A DNA stretch of 38,228 nucleotides from Kiloniellales bacterium (GCA_022361275.1 JAKSBE010000274.1:1-38228), one strand, 5' to 3'; positions 23,244 through 31,830 are shown, counted from the first letter of the stretch. The notes: generated by a model not told the origin, from the sequence alone. Numbers and translations are program-made.

Positions 23244-24850
23244 GCAGGGAACTCCGGAAACCGCAGCGTCCCGTCGCGCTCGATCTGCCCGGCCAGGGCG
23301 ACTTCCCAGTCGAGGTAGGCCTGCATCGCGGTCTCGACCCCGGTCTCCCGGTCGTAGGGACGGTGGTAGACGTCCTCCTCCGGGTGCAGGGCGGTTTCCA
23401 TGCCCGGCACCAGCGGCAGGCCGGCTGCCGCCCAGGCCGCGGTGCCGCCTTCCAGGGCGGCGAGGCTGCGGTCCGGCCAGCGCGCCGCGCAGTCGGCCGC
23501 GGCGAGCTTTGCCAGGCGGCCGTCCTCGCTGGTGAAGACCAGCTTCGGCTGGTCGCTCGGAACATCGGCTGCCTGCGCGAGCCGGGCACGGATCGCCCAG
23601 GCCGCGCCGGGAACATGGCCGGCGCGGTGGGCCAGGCTGTCGCCCAGGTCGACGACGAAGGCCTCTTCGGCTTGCGCCTGCAAGGCCGCCGGCGTGACGG
23701 TCGCGACCGCCGCGGCGGCCAGCTCCGGCACCTCGGCGCCGCCGGGACCGCTCTCCAGCGTCCCGCCCTCCAGACCTTCGGCGAGGACCGCGACGCCGGG
23801 AAAACCCATCTGGTTGAGCCAGCTGGCGGTCATGGTCGCGCGCACCGCGCTGTCGTCGACCAGGACGATGCGCGCCGCGCGCACCGCCACCCAGCGATCG
23901 GTGGCCTGCACCAGCTGGCCGCCGGGCGCCGAGAGCGCGCCGGGCAGATGGCCCGCGGCGTATTCCTTAGGATCGCGCACGTCGAGCAGGTAGAGCGTGC
24001 GGTCCTCGGCCTCGGCCTGCCAGGCGCCCAGGTCCTCGGGCTCGATCCATTTGACGCCGAAGCGCGCGCCGACCTGGGCCGCGGCCGTCCGGGCCCAGGA
24101 GCGCGCCGCGCCGCCGACCGGGCCGTAGCGCCGCCCGGCGCCGCGCTCCAGCTCGAAGCCGGCCAGGTGCCAGCCCATGGTGCCGTTGCGCAACGCGACC
24201 ACGGGATTGGGCACGCCGGCGTTGATCAGGGACTGGGCGCCGATGATCGAACGGGTCCGACCCGCGCAGTTGACCACGACCAGCGTCTCGGGATCGGGCA
24301 CCAGGTCTCGGACGCGGTAGACCAGCTCGGCCCCGGGCGTGTCGATGCCGCCGGGGATGCTCATCGCCCGGTATTCCTCGAAGGGCCGGCTGTCGAGGAT
24401 CACCAGGTTCTCCCCGGCGTCGAGCTTGGCCTTCAGGTCCTCGGCGCCGATGTTGGGCGTGTCGTGGCGCTGCTCGACCACTTCGCCGAAGGCCTTGGAG
24501 GGCACGTTGACGCCCGAGAAGAGCTCGAAGCCCGCCGCGCCCCAGGCCGCGACGCCGCCGTCCAGGACCCGGACGTCGCCGTAGCCCGCCGCCGCCAGCT
24601 TCGGCGCCGCCCGGGCGGCCAAGCCCTCGCCCCCGCCCTCGTCGCCCCCGTCGCAGAGCACGACCGGCGTGGTCCGGCGCGGCACGAGGTCGCGCAGCCG
24701 CAGCTCCAGGCGGCTGAGCGGCAGGTTGGTCGCCAGCAGGATGTGGCTCCGTCCGAAGACGCCCTGCTCCCGGACGTCCAGCAGGGCGAGTTCGCCGCCC
24801 GCGCGGAGCGCCGCGTGCAGCGCCGCCGGCGTGATCGGCGCGCCGGTCAT
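23240..24850 (-). CDS. Four-domain rhodanese-like protein
   Basis: A 536-residue cytoplasmic protein built of four rhodanese domains (about 5-110, 133-235, 268-365 and 385-475). Domain 1 has Cys66 in VVLCDGGDEGG and domain 2 has Cys195 in VVNCAGRTRSI, a well-formed active loop; domains 3 (LVDDSAVRAT) and 4 (VFTSEDGRLA) have lost the cysteine. Rhodaneses move sulfane sulfur between carriers. Its ATG overlaps the stop of the cysteine-dioxygenase-type gene by 4 bp, so the two are probably made together for thiol or cysteine-sulfur metabolism. The stop codon lies in repeat copy B, and the C-terminal 60 residues (HPEEDVYHRPYDRETG...FPEFPA) are outside the rhodanese folds. Start by overlap is convincing. 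Confidence 0.9.
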   Translation of the reverse strand: MTGAPITPAALHAALRAGGELALLDVREQGVFGRSHILLATNLPLSRLELRLRDLVPRRTTPVVLCDGGDEGGGEGLAARAAPKLAAAGYGDVRVLDGGVAAWGAAGFELFSGVNVPSKAFGEVVEQRHDTPNIGAEDLKAKLDAGENLVILDSRPFEEYRAMSIPGGIDTPGAELVYRVRDLVPDPETLVVVNCAGRTRSIIGAQSLINAGVPNPVVALRNGTMGWHLAGFELERGAGRRYGPVGGAARSWARTAAAQVGARFGVKWIEPEDLGAWQAEAEDRTLYLLDVRDPKEYAAGHLPGALSAPGGQLVQATDRWVAVRAARIVLVDDSAVRATMTASWLNQMGFPGVAVLAEGLEGGTLESGPGGAEVPELAAAAVATVTPAALQAQAEEAFVVDLGDSLAHRAGHVPGAAWAIRARLAQAADVPSDQPKLVFTSEDGRLAKLAAADCAARWPDRSLAALEGGTAAWAAAGLPLVPGMETALHPEEDVYHRPYDRETGVETAMQAYLDWEVALAGQIERDGTLRFPEFPA

Positions 24851-25422
24851 CTGGTGTCCGGGTGCGGCGGGTAGAATTCCCCTCGACCGGTTTCCGGATC
24901 GTAGTGCACCCGCTCCGTCATCTCGCTGATCGCCTTGCCGTACATGTGCAGATGCAGCTTGGGATCCTCGCCGCGCATGTGGATCGAATGGATGTCGTCG
25001 GGCAGCAGGCAGACCCCCGTGCCGGGCTTGACGGTGATCTCCTCGGCGACCGCCATCGGGCCCGCCGCATCGCCGGCCGGCCGGCGGTAGATCTTGTTGT
25101 GCTCTTCCCCGGCGACGCCGACCACCACCGCCCAGGTCGTGTGGTTGTGCGGCGGCGTGTCCTTCCGGGCGCTGCCGCGATTCAGATAGAGCGCGAAGCG
25201 CTTGTCCGGGTCGATCGACAGAGCGTAGAGCCGGTTTTCCTTGCCGTCCGCGGGTGAGGGGAAGTCCTCCGGCGGGAAGAGCTCGCTACGCGCCGCCAGG
25301 GCCAGCAGCTCGGCGCGGATCGCCATCAGCGCCTCCCGGGTGACGCCCTGCTCGCCTTCGATGCGGCGCACGGCGGCCACGGTCTCGGCGACCATCCGCT
25401 CACGTTCCTGGGCCCGGTCCAT
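24847..25422 (-). CDS. Cysteine dioxygenase-family cupin (thiol dioxygenase)
   Basis: A 191-residue non-haem iron dioxygenase. Iron ligands fit H92 and H94 in TPPHNHTTW and H145 in PDDIHSIH. The family adds two oxygens to the sulfur of cysteine or 3-mercaptopropionate, giving a sulfinate. The TPPHNHTTWAVVVGV context looks nearer to bacterial 3-mercaptopropionate-type enzymes than to mammalian cysteine dioxygenase, and the Cys of the Cys-Tyr crosslink is not evident. Substrate preference is therefore open. It is first in a two-gene unit with the rhodanese gene. Confidence 0.85.
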   Translation of the reverse strand: MDRAQERERMVAETVAAVRRIEGEQGVTREALMAIRAELLALAARSELFPPEDFPSPADGKENRLYALSIDPDKRFALYLNRGSARKDTPPHNHTTWAVVVGVAGEEHNKIYRRPAGDAAGPMAVAEEITVKPGTGVCLLPDDIHSIHMRGEDPKLHLHMYGKAISEMTERVHYDPETGRGEFYPPHPDTR

Positions 25423-25460
25423 GGCCTCCTCCCCTGATCACTCCTGTGTAAGGTTCCATC

Positions 25461-25534
25461 CTAGATCAAACCGCGCTCGATTGGAATCAATCAGGCGCAG
25501 ATAGTTTGATCTATTTCATAGAGTTAGAGCAGCC
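25461..25534 (+). repeat. Dual-hairpin repeat family 1, copy C (partial)
   Basis: CTAGATCAAACCGCGCTCGATTG, loop GAAT, CAATCAGGCGCAG, extra ATAG, TTTGATCTA, then TTCATAGAGTTAGAGCAGC; hairpin 2 stops after its left arm. The arms have diverged, but the 4-nt extra and the apical GANTC (GAATC) are kept. It occupies the 360-bp gap between the divergent thiol dioxygenase and TRAP genes. I see no gene in the rest of the gap. Confidence 0.8.
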
Positions 25535-25782
25535 GACCCGGGCCGCGACGAAAACGGCTCATCGGAGATGCCGGTCCCGCGTGCGGCGGCGGCAAAGGCC
25601 TACCTGGCGAGGGCGCAGACATGGTCCGGGCGAAGGATGCGGTTGGGCACGATCCAGGACACGCCCCGGGCGCTCTTGTCGCTCGAAGGAGAAGAAACTA
25701 GCCTCGGGGCGGAGCGCGCGTGGCAACGCGCCGATCAAGAGATGCCGGGCAAGAGCATCGAACCAGCAAGGGAGGACGGCCC

Positions 25783-26931
25783 ATGAGACCCATGAGAGCG
25801 GCGCTGCTGGGCGCCGCGACCGCAATCCTCGCCGCCGACGGCGCGGTCGCGGCCGACATCGAGCTGCCCCGGCAGCTCGCCTGGACCGCCTACGGCACCG
25901 GCACGGCCGGCTACAACCAGGCGGTCGCCATCGGCGGCGCGCTCAAGAACGAGCTGGGCATCGACCTCAGGGTGCTGCCGGGCAAGAACGACGTGTCGCG
26001 CACCGAGCCCCTGCGCCAGCGCAAGGTGCAGTTCTCGGCGACCGGCGTCGGCGCCAGCTTCATGGCCCAGGAGGGCGCCTTCGAGTTCGGCAAGAAGCGC
26101 TGGGGCCCGCAGCGGGTCCGCATGCTGATGGCCAACAACGGCAACATCAACCTGGCCGTCGCGGTCGCCGGCGATGCCGGGGTCAAGGCCTACACGGACC
26201 TGAAGGGCAAGCGGGTGGCCTGGGTCAAGGGCGCGCCGGCGCTGAACGTCAACGTCACCGCCTACCTGGCCTTCGCCGGACTGACCTGGGACGACGTCGA
26301 GAAGGTCGAGTTCGGCGGTTTCGGCGACTCCTGGAAGGGCATGGTCAACGGCCAGGTCGACGCCGCCTTCGCCTCGACCAACTCGGGCAAGGCCTACGAG
26401 CTGGAGGCCTCGCCGCGCGGCATCGTCTGGCCGCCGCTGCCCGCGGGCGACGCCGAGGGCTGGTCGCGGCTCAACAAGATCGCGCCCTTCTTCCAGCCGA
26501 ACAAGGCGACGGTGGGCGCCGGGATCAGCGACGCCGAGCCCTACGAAGGCGGCGCCTATCCCTACCCGGTCCTGATCGCCTACGAGGACCAGAAGGCGGA
26601 CCTGGTCTTCAGCATGACCAAGGCGATGTACGACCTCTTCCCGGCCTACGAGGGCAAGGCGCCGGGGATCGGCGGCTGGGCGCTGGAGCGCCAGAACTTC
26701 AAGTGGGTGGTGCCCTTCCACCCCGGCGCCATCGCCTACTACAAGGAGGCCGGGGTCTGGAGCGACGAGCTGCAGGCCCACAACGACGACCTGATCCGCA
26801 GGCAGGACGTCCTCGCCGAGGCCTGGTCGGCCCTGGAAGCCAGGGACGCCGAAGGCACGGCCTGGGAGACGGAATGGTCCGCCGCCCGGCGCGCGGCCCT
26901 GGAGGCGGCCGGCTTCGACCCGGTGTTCTGA
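25783..26931 (+). CDS. TAXI-family TRAP transporter substrate-binding protein
   Basis: A 382-residue periplasmic solute receptor. A signal peptide covers about residues 1-24 (RAALLGAATAILAADGAVAAD). Features of the TAXI branch are visible: WTAYGTGTAGYNQAVAIGGAL, VLPGKNDVSRTEPLR, YTDLKGKRVAWVKGAPALNVN, and the C-terminal FHPGAIAYYKEAGVW. The ligand is unknown; known TAXI proteins bind small carboxylates. The start at ATG 25783 follows GGGAGG; the ORF-track start adds 21 residues without sense. The permease gene follows after 62 bp, forming a two-gene transporter operon divergent from the thiol dioxygenase/rhodanese pair. Confidence 0.9.
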   Translation: MRPMRAALLGAATAILAADGAVAADIELPRQLAWTAYGTGTAGYNQAVAIGGALKNELGIDLRVLPGKNDVSRTEPLRQRKVQFSATGVGASFMAQEGAFEFGKKRWGPQRVRMLMANNGNINLAVAVAGDAGVKAYTDLKGKRVAWVKGAPALNVNVTAYLAFAGLTWDDVEKVEFGGFGDSWKGMVNGQVDAAFASTNSGKAYELEASPRGIVWPPLPAGDAEGWSRLNKIAPFFQPNKATVGAGISDAEPYEGGAYPYPVLIAYEDQKADLVFSMTKAMYDLFPAYEGKAPGIGGWALERQNFKWVVPFHPGAIAYYKEAGVWSDELQAHNDDLIRRQDVLAEAWSALEARDAEGTAWETEWSAARRAALEAAGFDPVF

Positions 26932-26993
26932 CGCAGACGGCAGGGGCGACCGATGGCCGCCCCGCTTCGCCGCGCCGGAAAAGGGGCCGGGCC

Positions 26994-28952
26994 ATGACCG
27001 AGACCAGGGAGGCGCCGGAGGGCGCCCGGAGCAACGTCCTGACGGGCCCGCTGCGCCTGGTCTTCGTGGCCGCGACCCTGGCCGCCGTCGCCCTCTCGGT
27101 GAACCAGCTCTTCAATCTTCGGCTCTTCGGCATCGTCGTCCTCGAGGGCCGCTACCTCTTCCTGCTGGCCGGGATCTTCCTCGCCCTCGCCTTCCTGGTC
27201 TTTCCGCCCTTCCGCGGCGCCGGCCGGAAGAGCCTCCGGCTCGACGGCGCGCTCGCGGTCCTGGCGCTGGCGGTCAGCGGCTATTTCGTCTGGACCGCCG
27301 AGCTGAGCCTCGAGGAGGGCTGGGAGTACGCGCCGCCCGAGGCCGCCCGCTGGGCCTCGCTCGCCCTCTGGCTGCTGATCCTGGAGGCGACCCGGCGCGC
27401 GGGCGGACCGGTGATCTTCGTCATCGTCGTCTTCTTCTCGCTCTACCCGGTCTTCGCCGACCGCCTGCCGGGGCCGATCTCCGGCTTCTCCCAGCCCTTC
27501 TGGGACGCCATCCCCTATCACATCCTCTCCTCCGAGAGCTCCTTCGGGATCCCGATGCGGGCCTTCGGCAACCTGGTGATCGGCTTCATCGTCTTCGGCG
27601 CGGCGCTGCAGCACACCGGCGGCGGCGCCTTCTTCAACGACCTGGCGCTGGCCCTGGTCGGCCACCTGCGCGGCGGCCCGGCCAAGGTCGCGATCTTCGC
27701 CAGCGGCCTGATGGGCTCGATGTCGGGCAGCGTGATCTCCAACGTCCTGACCACCGGCGCGGTCTCGATCCCGGCCATGAAGCGCAGCGGCTTCCCGGCG
27801 CGCTACGCCGCCGGGACCGAGGCCTGCGCCTCGACCGGCGGGGTGCTCATGCCGCCGGTCATGGGCACCACCGCCTTCGTCATGGCCTCCTTCCTCGGCC
27901 GGCCCTACATCGAGATCGCGATCGCGGCGGCCATCCCCTCGGCGCTCTACTACTTCGGGCTCTTCGTGCAGATCGACGCCTACGCCGCCCGCCACGACCT
28001 CAAGGGGCTGGCCCGCGCCGAGCTGCCGTCGCTGCGCCGGACCCTCAAGGAAGGCTGGTACTACCTCTTCGTCTTCGCCCTGCTGATCGTCCTGATGCTG
28101 GTCCTGCGGCGCGAGACCTGGGCGCCCTTCTACGCGACCGCGCTGCTGCTGGCGATCAACCAGCTCTCGCCCAGGCACCGCTTCTCGCTCGACGGCTTCC
28201 TCGGGCTGATCTACGCGGTCGGCCGGGCGCTGGCGGAGCTGGTCGCGGTGCTGCTCGGCATCGGGCTGATCGTCGGCGCCTTCTCGGCGACCGGGCTGGC
28301 CGGGACCCTGGTCAACGACCTGATCTTCCTGGCCGGCGGCTCCACGGTCATGCTGCTGGTCATGGGGGCGGTCACCGCCTTCGTCTTCGGCATGGGGATG
28401 ACCGTCACCGCCTGCTACATCTTCCTGGCGGTGGTCCTGGCCCCGGCGCTGGTCGAGGCCGGGCTGAACGTCCTGGCGGTCCACCTCTTCATCCTCTACT
28501 GGGGCATGGTCTCCTACATCACCCCGCCGGTCGCGCTGGGCGCCTTCGCCGCCGCCTCCCTGGCCGGCACCCGCGCGCTGAGTGCCGGGCTCGAGGCCAT
28601 GCGCCTGGGCAGCATCATCTACTTCGTCCCCTTCTTCTTCGTCCTGAACCCGGCCCTGATCGGCGAGGGCCCGCCCCTGGACATGGTCCTGACCCTGGCC
28701 GGCGCCGTGGCCGGGATCTGGCTGGTCGGCAGCGGCCTGCAAGGCTACGCCGCCGGCTTCGGCCGCTGCCGCGAAGGCCCGGCCTGGATCGCCCCGCGCG
28801 CCCTGCTGGTCGCCGGCGGTCTGTTCCTGGCCGCCCCCGGCGGGGTGCTGCCCGGCCTCGGCCACCTCGCCATGGCCGGCATCGGCCTCGCCCTGGCCCT
28901 GCCGGGACTGCTGGTCGTCCGGGCCAAAGCCTCCCGGCCGCAGGTCGCCTGA
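26994..28952 (+). CDS. TAXI-TRAP fused permease (DctQM-like)
   Basis: A 652-residue inner-membrane protein combining the small four-helix DctQ-like part (about 15-130) and the large DctM part. Family motifs include VIGFIVFGAALQHTGGGAFFNDLALALVG, GLMGSMSGSVISNVLTTGAVSIPAMKRSGF, ACASTGGVLMPPVMGTTAFVMA, and YWGMVSYITPPVALGAFAAASLAG. It moves the bound solute inward using the Na+ gradient, which the Mrp system elsewhere in this window could help maintain. The ORF track fuses this frame to 25506; the true start is ATG 26994 (MTETREAPEG), and the upstream part is a shadow of the binding-protein gene. The C-terminal 90 residues are an extra hydrophobic region. Confidence 0.93.
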   Translation: MTETREAPEGARSNVLTGPLRLVFVAATLAAVALSVNQLFNLRLFGIVVLEGRYLFLLAGIFLALAFLVFPPFRGAGRKSLRLDGALAVLALAVSGYFVWTAELSLEEGWEYAPPEAARWASLALWLLILEATRRAGGPVIFVIVVFFSLYPVFADRLPGPISGFSQPFWDAIPYHILSSESSFGIPMRAFGNLVIGFIVFGAALQHTGGGAFFNDLALALVGHLRGGPAKVAIFASGLMGSMSGSVISNVLTTGAVSIPAMKRSGFPARYAAGTEACASTGGVLMPPVMGTTAFVMASFLGRPYIEIAIAAAIPSALYYFGLFVQIDAYAARHDLKGLARAELPSLRRTLKEGWYYLFVFALLIVLMLVLRRETWAPFYATALLLAINQLSPRHRFSLDGFLGLIYAVGRALAELVAVLLGIGLIVGAFSATGLAGTLVNDLIFLAGGSTVMLLVMGAVTAFVFGMGMTVTACYIFLAVVLAPALVEAGLNVLAVHLFILYWGMVSYITPPVALGAFAAASLAGTRALSAGLEAMRLGSIIYFVPFFFVLNPALIGEGPPLDMVLTLAGAVAGIWLVGSGLQGYAAGFGRCREGPAWIAPRALLVAGGLFLAAPGGVLPGLGHLAMAGIGLALALPGLLVVRAKASRPQVA

Positions 28953-28957
28953 TGCGA

Positions 28958-29046
28958 TTGGCAGGCTTCGGAGAGCCCCCCTCCCAACCCTTCCCCTTGA
29001 CGGGGGAGGGCCGGGGTGGGGGTGACACGCCGATCTTTGCAGGTCG
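28958..29046 (+). repeat. Post-gene repeat, family 2, copy 2
   Basis: GGCTTCGGAGAGCCCCC, a hairpin-forming CCCTCCC...GGGGGAGGG region, then GGGGTGGGGGTGACACGCCGATCT. Beginning and end match copy 1 at 13050-13122. It lies between the TRAP permease stop and the convergent acyl-CoA synthetase stop and may end both transcripts. Confidence 0.5.
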
Positions 29047-29049
29047 TCG

Positions 29050-30633
29050 CTAAAGAAGGTCGCGCAGCTTGTGCTTGAGCAGCTTGCCGGTGGCGCTGGC
29101 CGGCAGCTCGGCCAGGACGACGTAGTCCGAGGGCCGCTTGTAGGGGGCGAGGCGCGGCGCGACGAAGGCCCGCAGTGCCGCCAGGTCGATCGCGCCGCCG
29201 GGCGGCGGCTGGACGAAGGCCACGACCTCCTCGTTGCCCGGGACCTTGCGGCCGAGAACCGCGGCCAGCGCGACCTGGGGATGGCTTGCGACCACCGCCT
29301 CGACCTCCGGCGGGTAGACGTTGAAGCCGGAGCGGATGATCAGCTCCTTGAGGCGGCCGACGACGTAGAGCTCGCCCCCGGCGGTCAACCGGCCGAGGTC
29401 GCCGGTCCGGAACCAGCCCTCGGGGGTCACCGCCGCGGCGGTCTGGGCAGGGTCGCGGTAGTAGCCCTTCATCACCAGCCGGCCGCGGACCCAGATCTCG
29501 CCGACCGCTTCGGCCGGCAGGGCCTCGCCCGCGGGCCCGGCGATCCGCACCTCCACGTCGGGCAGCGGCGGCCCGGTGCTCTCGTCGACGGCCGGCCGCC
29601 CGGGCTCGGTGGTCGAGACCGTCGGCGAGGTCTCGGTCAGGCCGTAGCCGTTGTGCAGCGGCAGGGACCAGAGCGCCTCGACCCGGGCCTTGAGGTCCGG
29701 CTCCAGCGGCGCGCCGCCGGCCGAGATATAGCGCAGCTTCGGCGCCGGCAGGGTGGCGCCCCTGCCCACCCCGGCGATCAGCCGTGCGTACATCTGCGGC
29801 ACGCCCTGAAAGACCGTGACCCCGTCCTCGGCCAGGGCACGGGCGACCGCTTTGGGCTCGAAGCGGGGCACGAGGTCGAGCCGCGCGCCCTGGTAGAGCG
29901 AGCCGAGCAGGACCGACGACAGACCGAAGACGTGGCTCATCGGCAGCACGTCGTAGACCCGGTCGGCGGCGGTCACGCCGCGCTGCTGCGACGACCGACC
30001 GGCGATGAACATCAGGTTGTCGTGGGTCAGCATCACGCCCTTGGGCGCGGCGGTGGTGCCGGTGGTGTAGATCAGCGCAGCGACCTGCATGGCCGGCCCC
30101 TCGGCGGCCGGCTCGGGCGCAGCTTCCCCGCCCACCGCCAACACCGCGCCCAGGGGCTCGAGCGCGGGGCGAGTTCCGGCCCCGTGGCGCGCGGCGTGCG
30201 CCGCGGCCTCGGGCGAGACGCCGGCGGTGTAGAGCGAGACCCGGGGCCGGCAGTGCGCCCGGATGGCGTCGACCTCGCGCGCCGAGAGCCGGGCGTTGAG
30301 CGGCACCGCCCAGGCCCGGAGCCGCCCCGCGGCCAGGATCGCCGCCGCCCCGGCGAGGCAGTTCTCGAGCAGGATCAGGACCCGGTCGCCGGCCCCGACC
30401 CTCTCCGCGCGGAACAGCGCCGCCAGGGCCTCGACCTCGGCTTGCAGGCCGGCGTAGCTGCGAACCGCCAGCGGGTCGGCGGCGGCGGTCCGCTCCGGCG
30501 CCGCCGCGGCCCAGTGGTCCAGCGGATCGGTGATCCAGCGGAAGCGGTCCGGCGGCAGGGCCGGCGCCGCGTCGGCGGGGGCGGGGGCGGGGGCGGGGGC
30601 GGGGGCGGCCTGCGGACCGGCGCCGGAGCTCAT
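29050..30633 (-). CDS. AMP-dependent acyl-CoA synthetase/ligase
   Basis: A 527-residue class I adenylate-forming enzyme that activates a carboxylic acid with ATP and joins it to CoA. Signature motifs: the P-loop-like IYTTGTTAAPKGVMLTH, GYGLTETSPTVS, and WFRTGDLGRLTAGGELYVVGRLKELIIRSGFNVYPPEVE, with the terminal catalytic Lys in SATGKLLKHKLRDLL. The first 30 residues are an Ala-Pro linker encoded by a hexanucleotide repeat. The ORF track reads on to 31803 through the dehydrogenase gene in another frame; the proper ATG at 30633 overlaps the dehydrogenase stop by 4 bp. Substrate chain length cannot be told from sequence, but pairing with an acyl-CoA dehydrogenase points to fatty or other acyl degradation. 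Confidence 0.92.
   Translation of the reverse strand: MSSGAGPQAAPAPAPAPAPADAAPALPPDRFRWITDPLDHWAAAAPERTAAADPLAVRSYAGLQAEVEALAALFRAERVGAGDRVLILLENCLAGAAAILAAGRLRAWAVPLNARLSAREVDAIRAHCRPRVSLYTAGVSPEAAAHAARHGAGTRPALEPLGAVLAVGGEAAPEPAAEGPAMQVAALIYTTGTTAAPKGVMLTHDNLMFIAGRSSQQRGVTAADRVYDVLPMSHVFGLSSVLLGSLYQGARLDLVPRFEPKAVARALAEDGVTVFQGVPQMYARLIAGVGRGATLPAPKLRYISAGGAPLEPDLKARVEALWSLPLHNGYGLTETSPTVSTTEPGRPAVDESTGPPLPDVEVRIAGPAGEALPAEAVGEIWVRGRLVMKGYYRDPAQTAAAVTPEGWFRTGDLGRLTAGGELYVVGRLKELIIRSGFNVYPPEVEAVVASHPQVALAAVLGRKVPGNEEVVAFVQPPPGGAIDLAALRAFVAPRLAPYKRPSDYVVLAELPASATGKLLKHKLRDLL
30577..30605 (+). repeat. GGGGGC hexamer repeat, G-quadruplex-type
   Basis: Five consecutive runs of five G separated by single C on the plus strand. 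In the minus-strand synthetase gene it codes for alternating Ala-Pro at residues 10-20. Six-base units keep the reading frame, so copy-number change would only lengthen or shorten the linker. Confidence 0.9.
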
Positions 30634-31781
30634 CCGGCCTCCTTCAGCATCTCCCGCGCGATGATGAGCTGCTGGATCTGCGAGGTGCCCTCGTAGATGC
30701 GGAAGAGGCGCACGTCGCGGTAGAAGCGCTCCACGGGGTAGTCGGAGATGTAGCCGGCGCCGCCGTGGATCTGCACCGCCCGGTCGGCGACCCGGCCGAC
30801 CATCTCGGAGGCGAAGTACTTGCACATCGCCGCGGCCTTGGTGATGCCTTGGCCGGCGTCGCGCCGCCGGGCGGCGTCGAGCACCAGGGCCTCGGCCGCC
30901 GCCGCCTCGGTCTCGCTGTCGGCCAGCATGGCCTGGACCAGCTGGAAGCCGGCGATGGCCTGGCCGAACTGCTTGCGCTCCCGGGCGTAGGCCAGGCTCT
31001 CCTCGATCAGCCGCCGGGCGGTCCCGACGCAGACCGCGGCGATGTGCAGCCGGCCGCGGTCCAGGACCTTCATGGCGGTCTTGAATCCCTGGCCCTCGAC
31101 CTCGCCGATCAGCGCGTCGCCGGGGACCCTGCAGTCCTCGAAGATCACGTCGCAGACGTGGGCGCCCTTCTGGCCCATCTTCTTCTCCGGCTTGCCGAGC
31201 CGGATCCCCGGCGTGCCGGCCTCGACGATGAAGGCCGAGACTCCGCGTGCGCCGGGCGTGTCGGGATCGCTGCGCGCCATCACGGTGAAGACGTCGGCGC
31301 GCGGCGCGTTGGTGATGTAGCGCTTGGTGCCGTTGAGGACGTAGCCCTTGCCGTCGCGCAGCGCCGTGGTGCGCAGCGCCGCGGCGTCGGAGCCGGAGTC
31401 CGGCTCGGTCAGGCAGAAGGAGCCGATGATCTCGCCCGAGGCCATGCCCGGCAGATAGCGCCGCTTCTGCGCCTCGGTGCCGTCGACCACAAGGCCCTGG
31501 CTGCCGATGCCGATGTTGGTGCCGAAGACCGAGCGGAAGGCCGGCGAACTGCGGCCCAGCAACATGGCGACCCGGACCTCCTCGCCCGCCTCCAGGCCCA
31601 GGCCGCCGTAGGCCTCGGGAATGGTCAGGCCGAAGAGCCCGAGGCGCTTCATCTCGGCGACGATGGCATCGGGGACCCGGTCCTCGGCGTCGACCTCCGC
31701 CTCCGCCGGCCGCAGCCGCGCCTCGACGAAGCGGCCCAAGGTGTCCAGAAGCCGGTCGAAGGTCTCCGCGTCGATCGCCAT
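30630..31781 (-). CDS. Acyl-CoA dehydrogenase
   Basis: A 383-residue flavoprotein that introduces the alpha-beta double bond into acyl-CoA. Family features: FCLTEPDSGSDAAALRTTA, KRYITNAPRADVFTVMARSD, AYARERKQFGQAIAGFQLVQAMLAD, VQIHGGAGYISDYPVERFYRD, and the catalytic Glu in RIYEGTSQIQQL. ATG 31781 (MAIDAETFDRLLD) is preceded by AGGGATGGGA, and the ORF-track extension to 31865 looks non-coding. It overlaps the following acyl-CoA synthetase gene by 4 bp, so the two form a catabolic operon. The acyl substrate is not determined by what can be seen. Confidence 0.94.
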   Translation of the reverse strand: MAIDAETFDRLLDTLGRFVEARLRPAEAEVDAEDRVPDAIVAEMKRLGLFGLTIPEAYGGLGLEAGEEVRVAMLLGRSSPAFRSVFGTNIGIGSQGLVVDGTEAQKRRYLPGMASGEIIGSFCLTEPDSGSDAAALRTTALRDGKGYVLNGTKRYITNAPRADVFTVMARSDPDTPGARGVSAFIVEAGTPGIRLGKPEKKMGQKGAHVCDVIFEDCRVPGDALIGEVEGQGFKTAMKVLDRGRLHIAAVCVGTARRLIEESLAYARERKQFGQAIAGFQLVQAMLADSETEAAAAEALVLDAARRRDAGQGITKAAAMCKYFASEMVGRVADRAVQIHGGAGYISDYPVERFYRDVRLFRIYEGTSQIQQLIIAREMLKEAG

Positions 31782-31830
31782 GGTCCCATCCCTGCCTGTC
31801 CACCCGGAAGTATAGGCAGGGACGCGGCCG

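Noticed and set aside
25506-28952. 1148-residue ORF
   Set aside because: The first 496 codons are an Arg/Gly-rich shadow of the TRAP binding-protein gene; only 26994-28952 is the permease.
29050-31803. 917-residue ORF
   Set aside because: Upstream of 30633 it is an out-of-frame reading of the acyl-CoA dehydrogenase gene, not a fusion protein.
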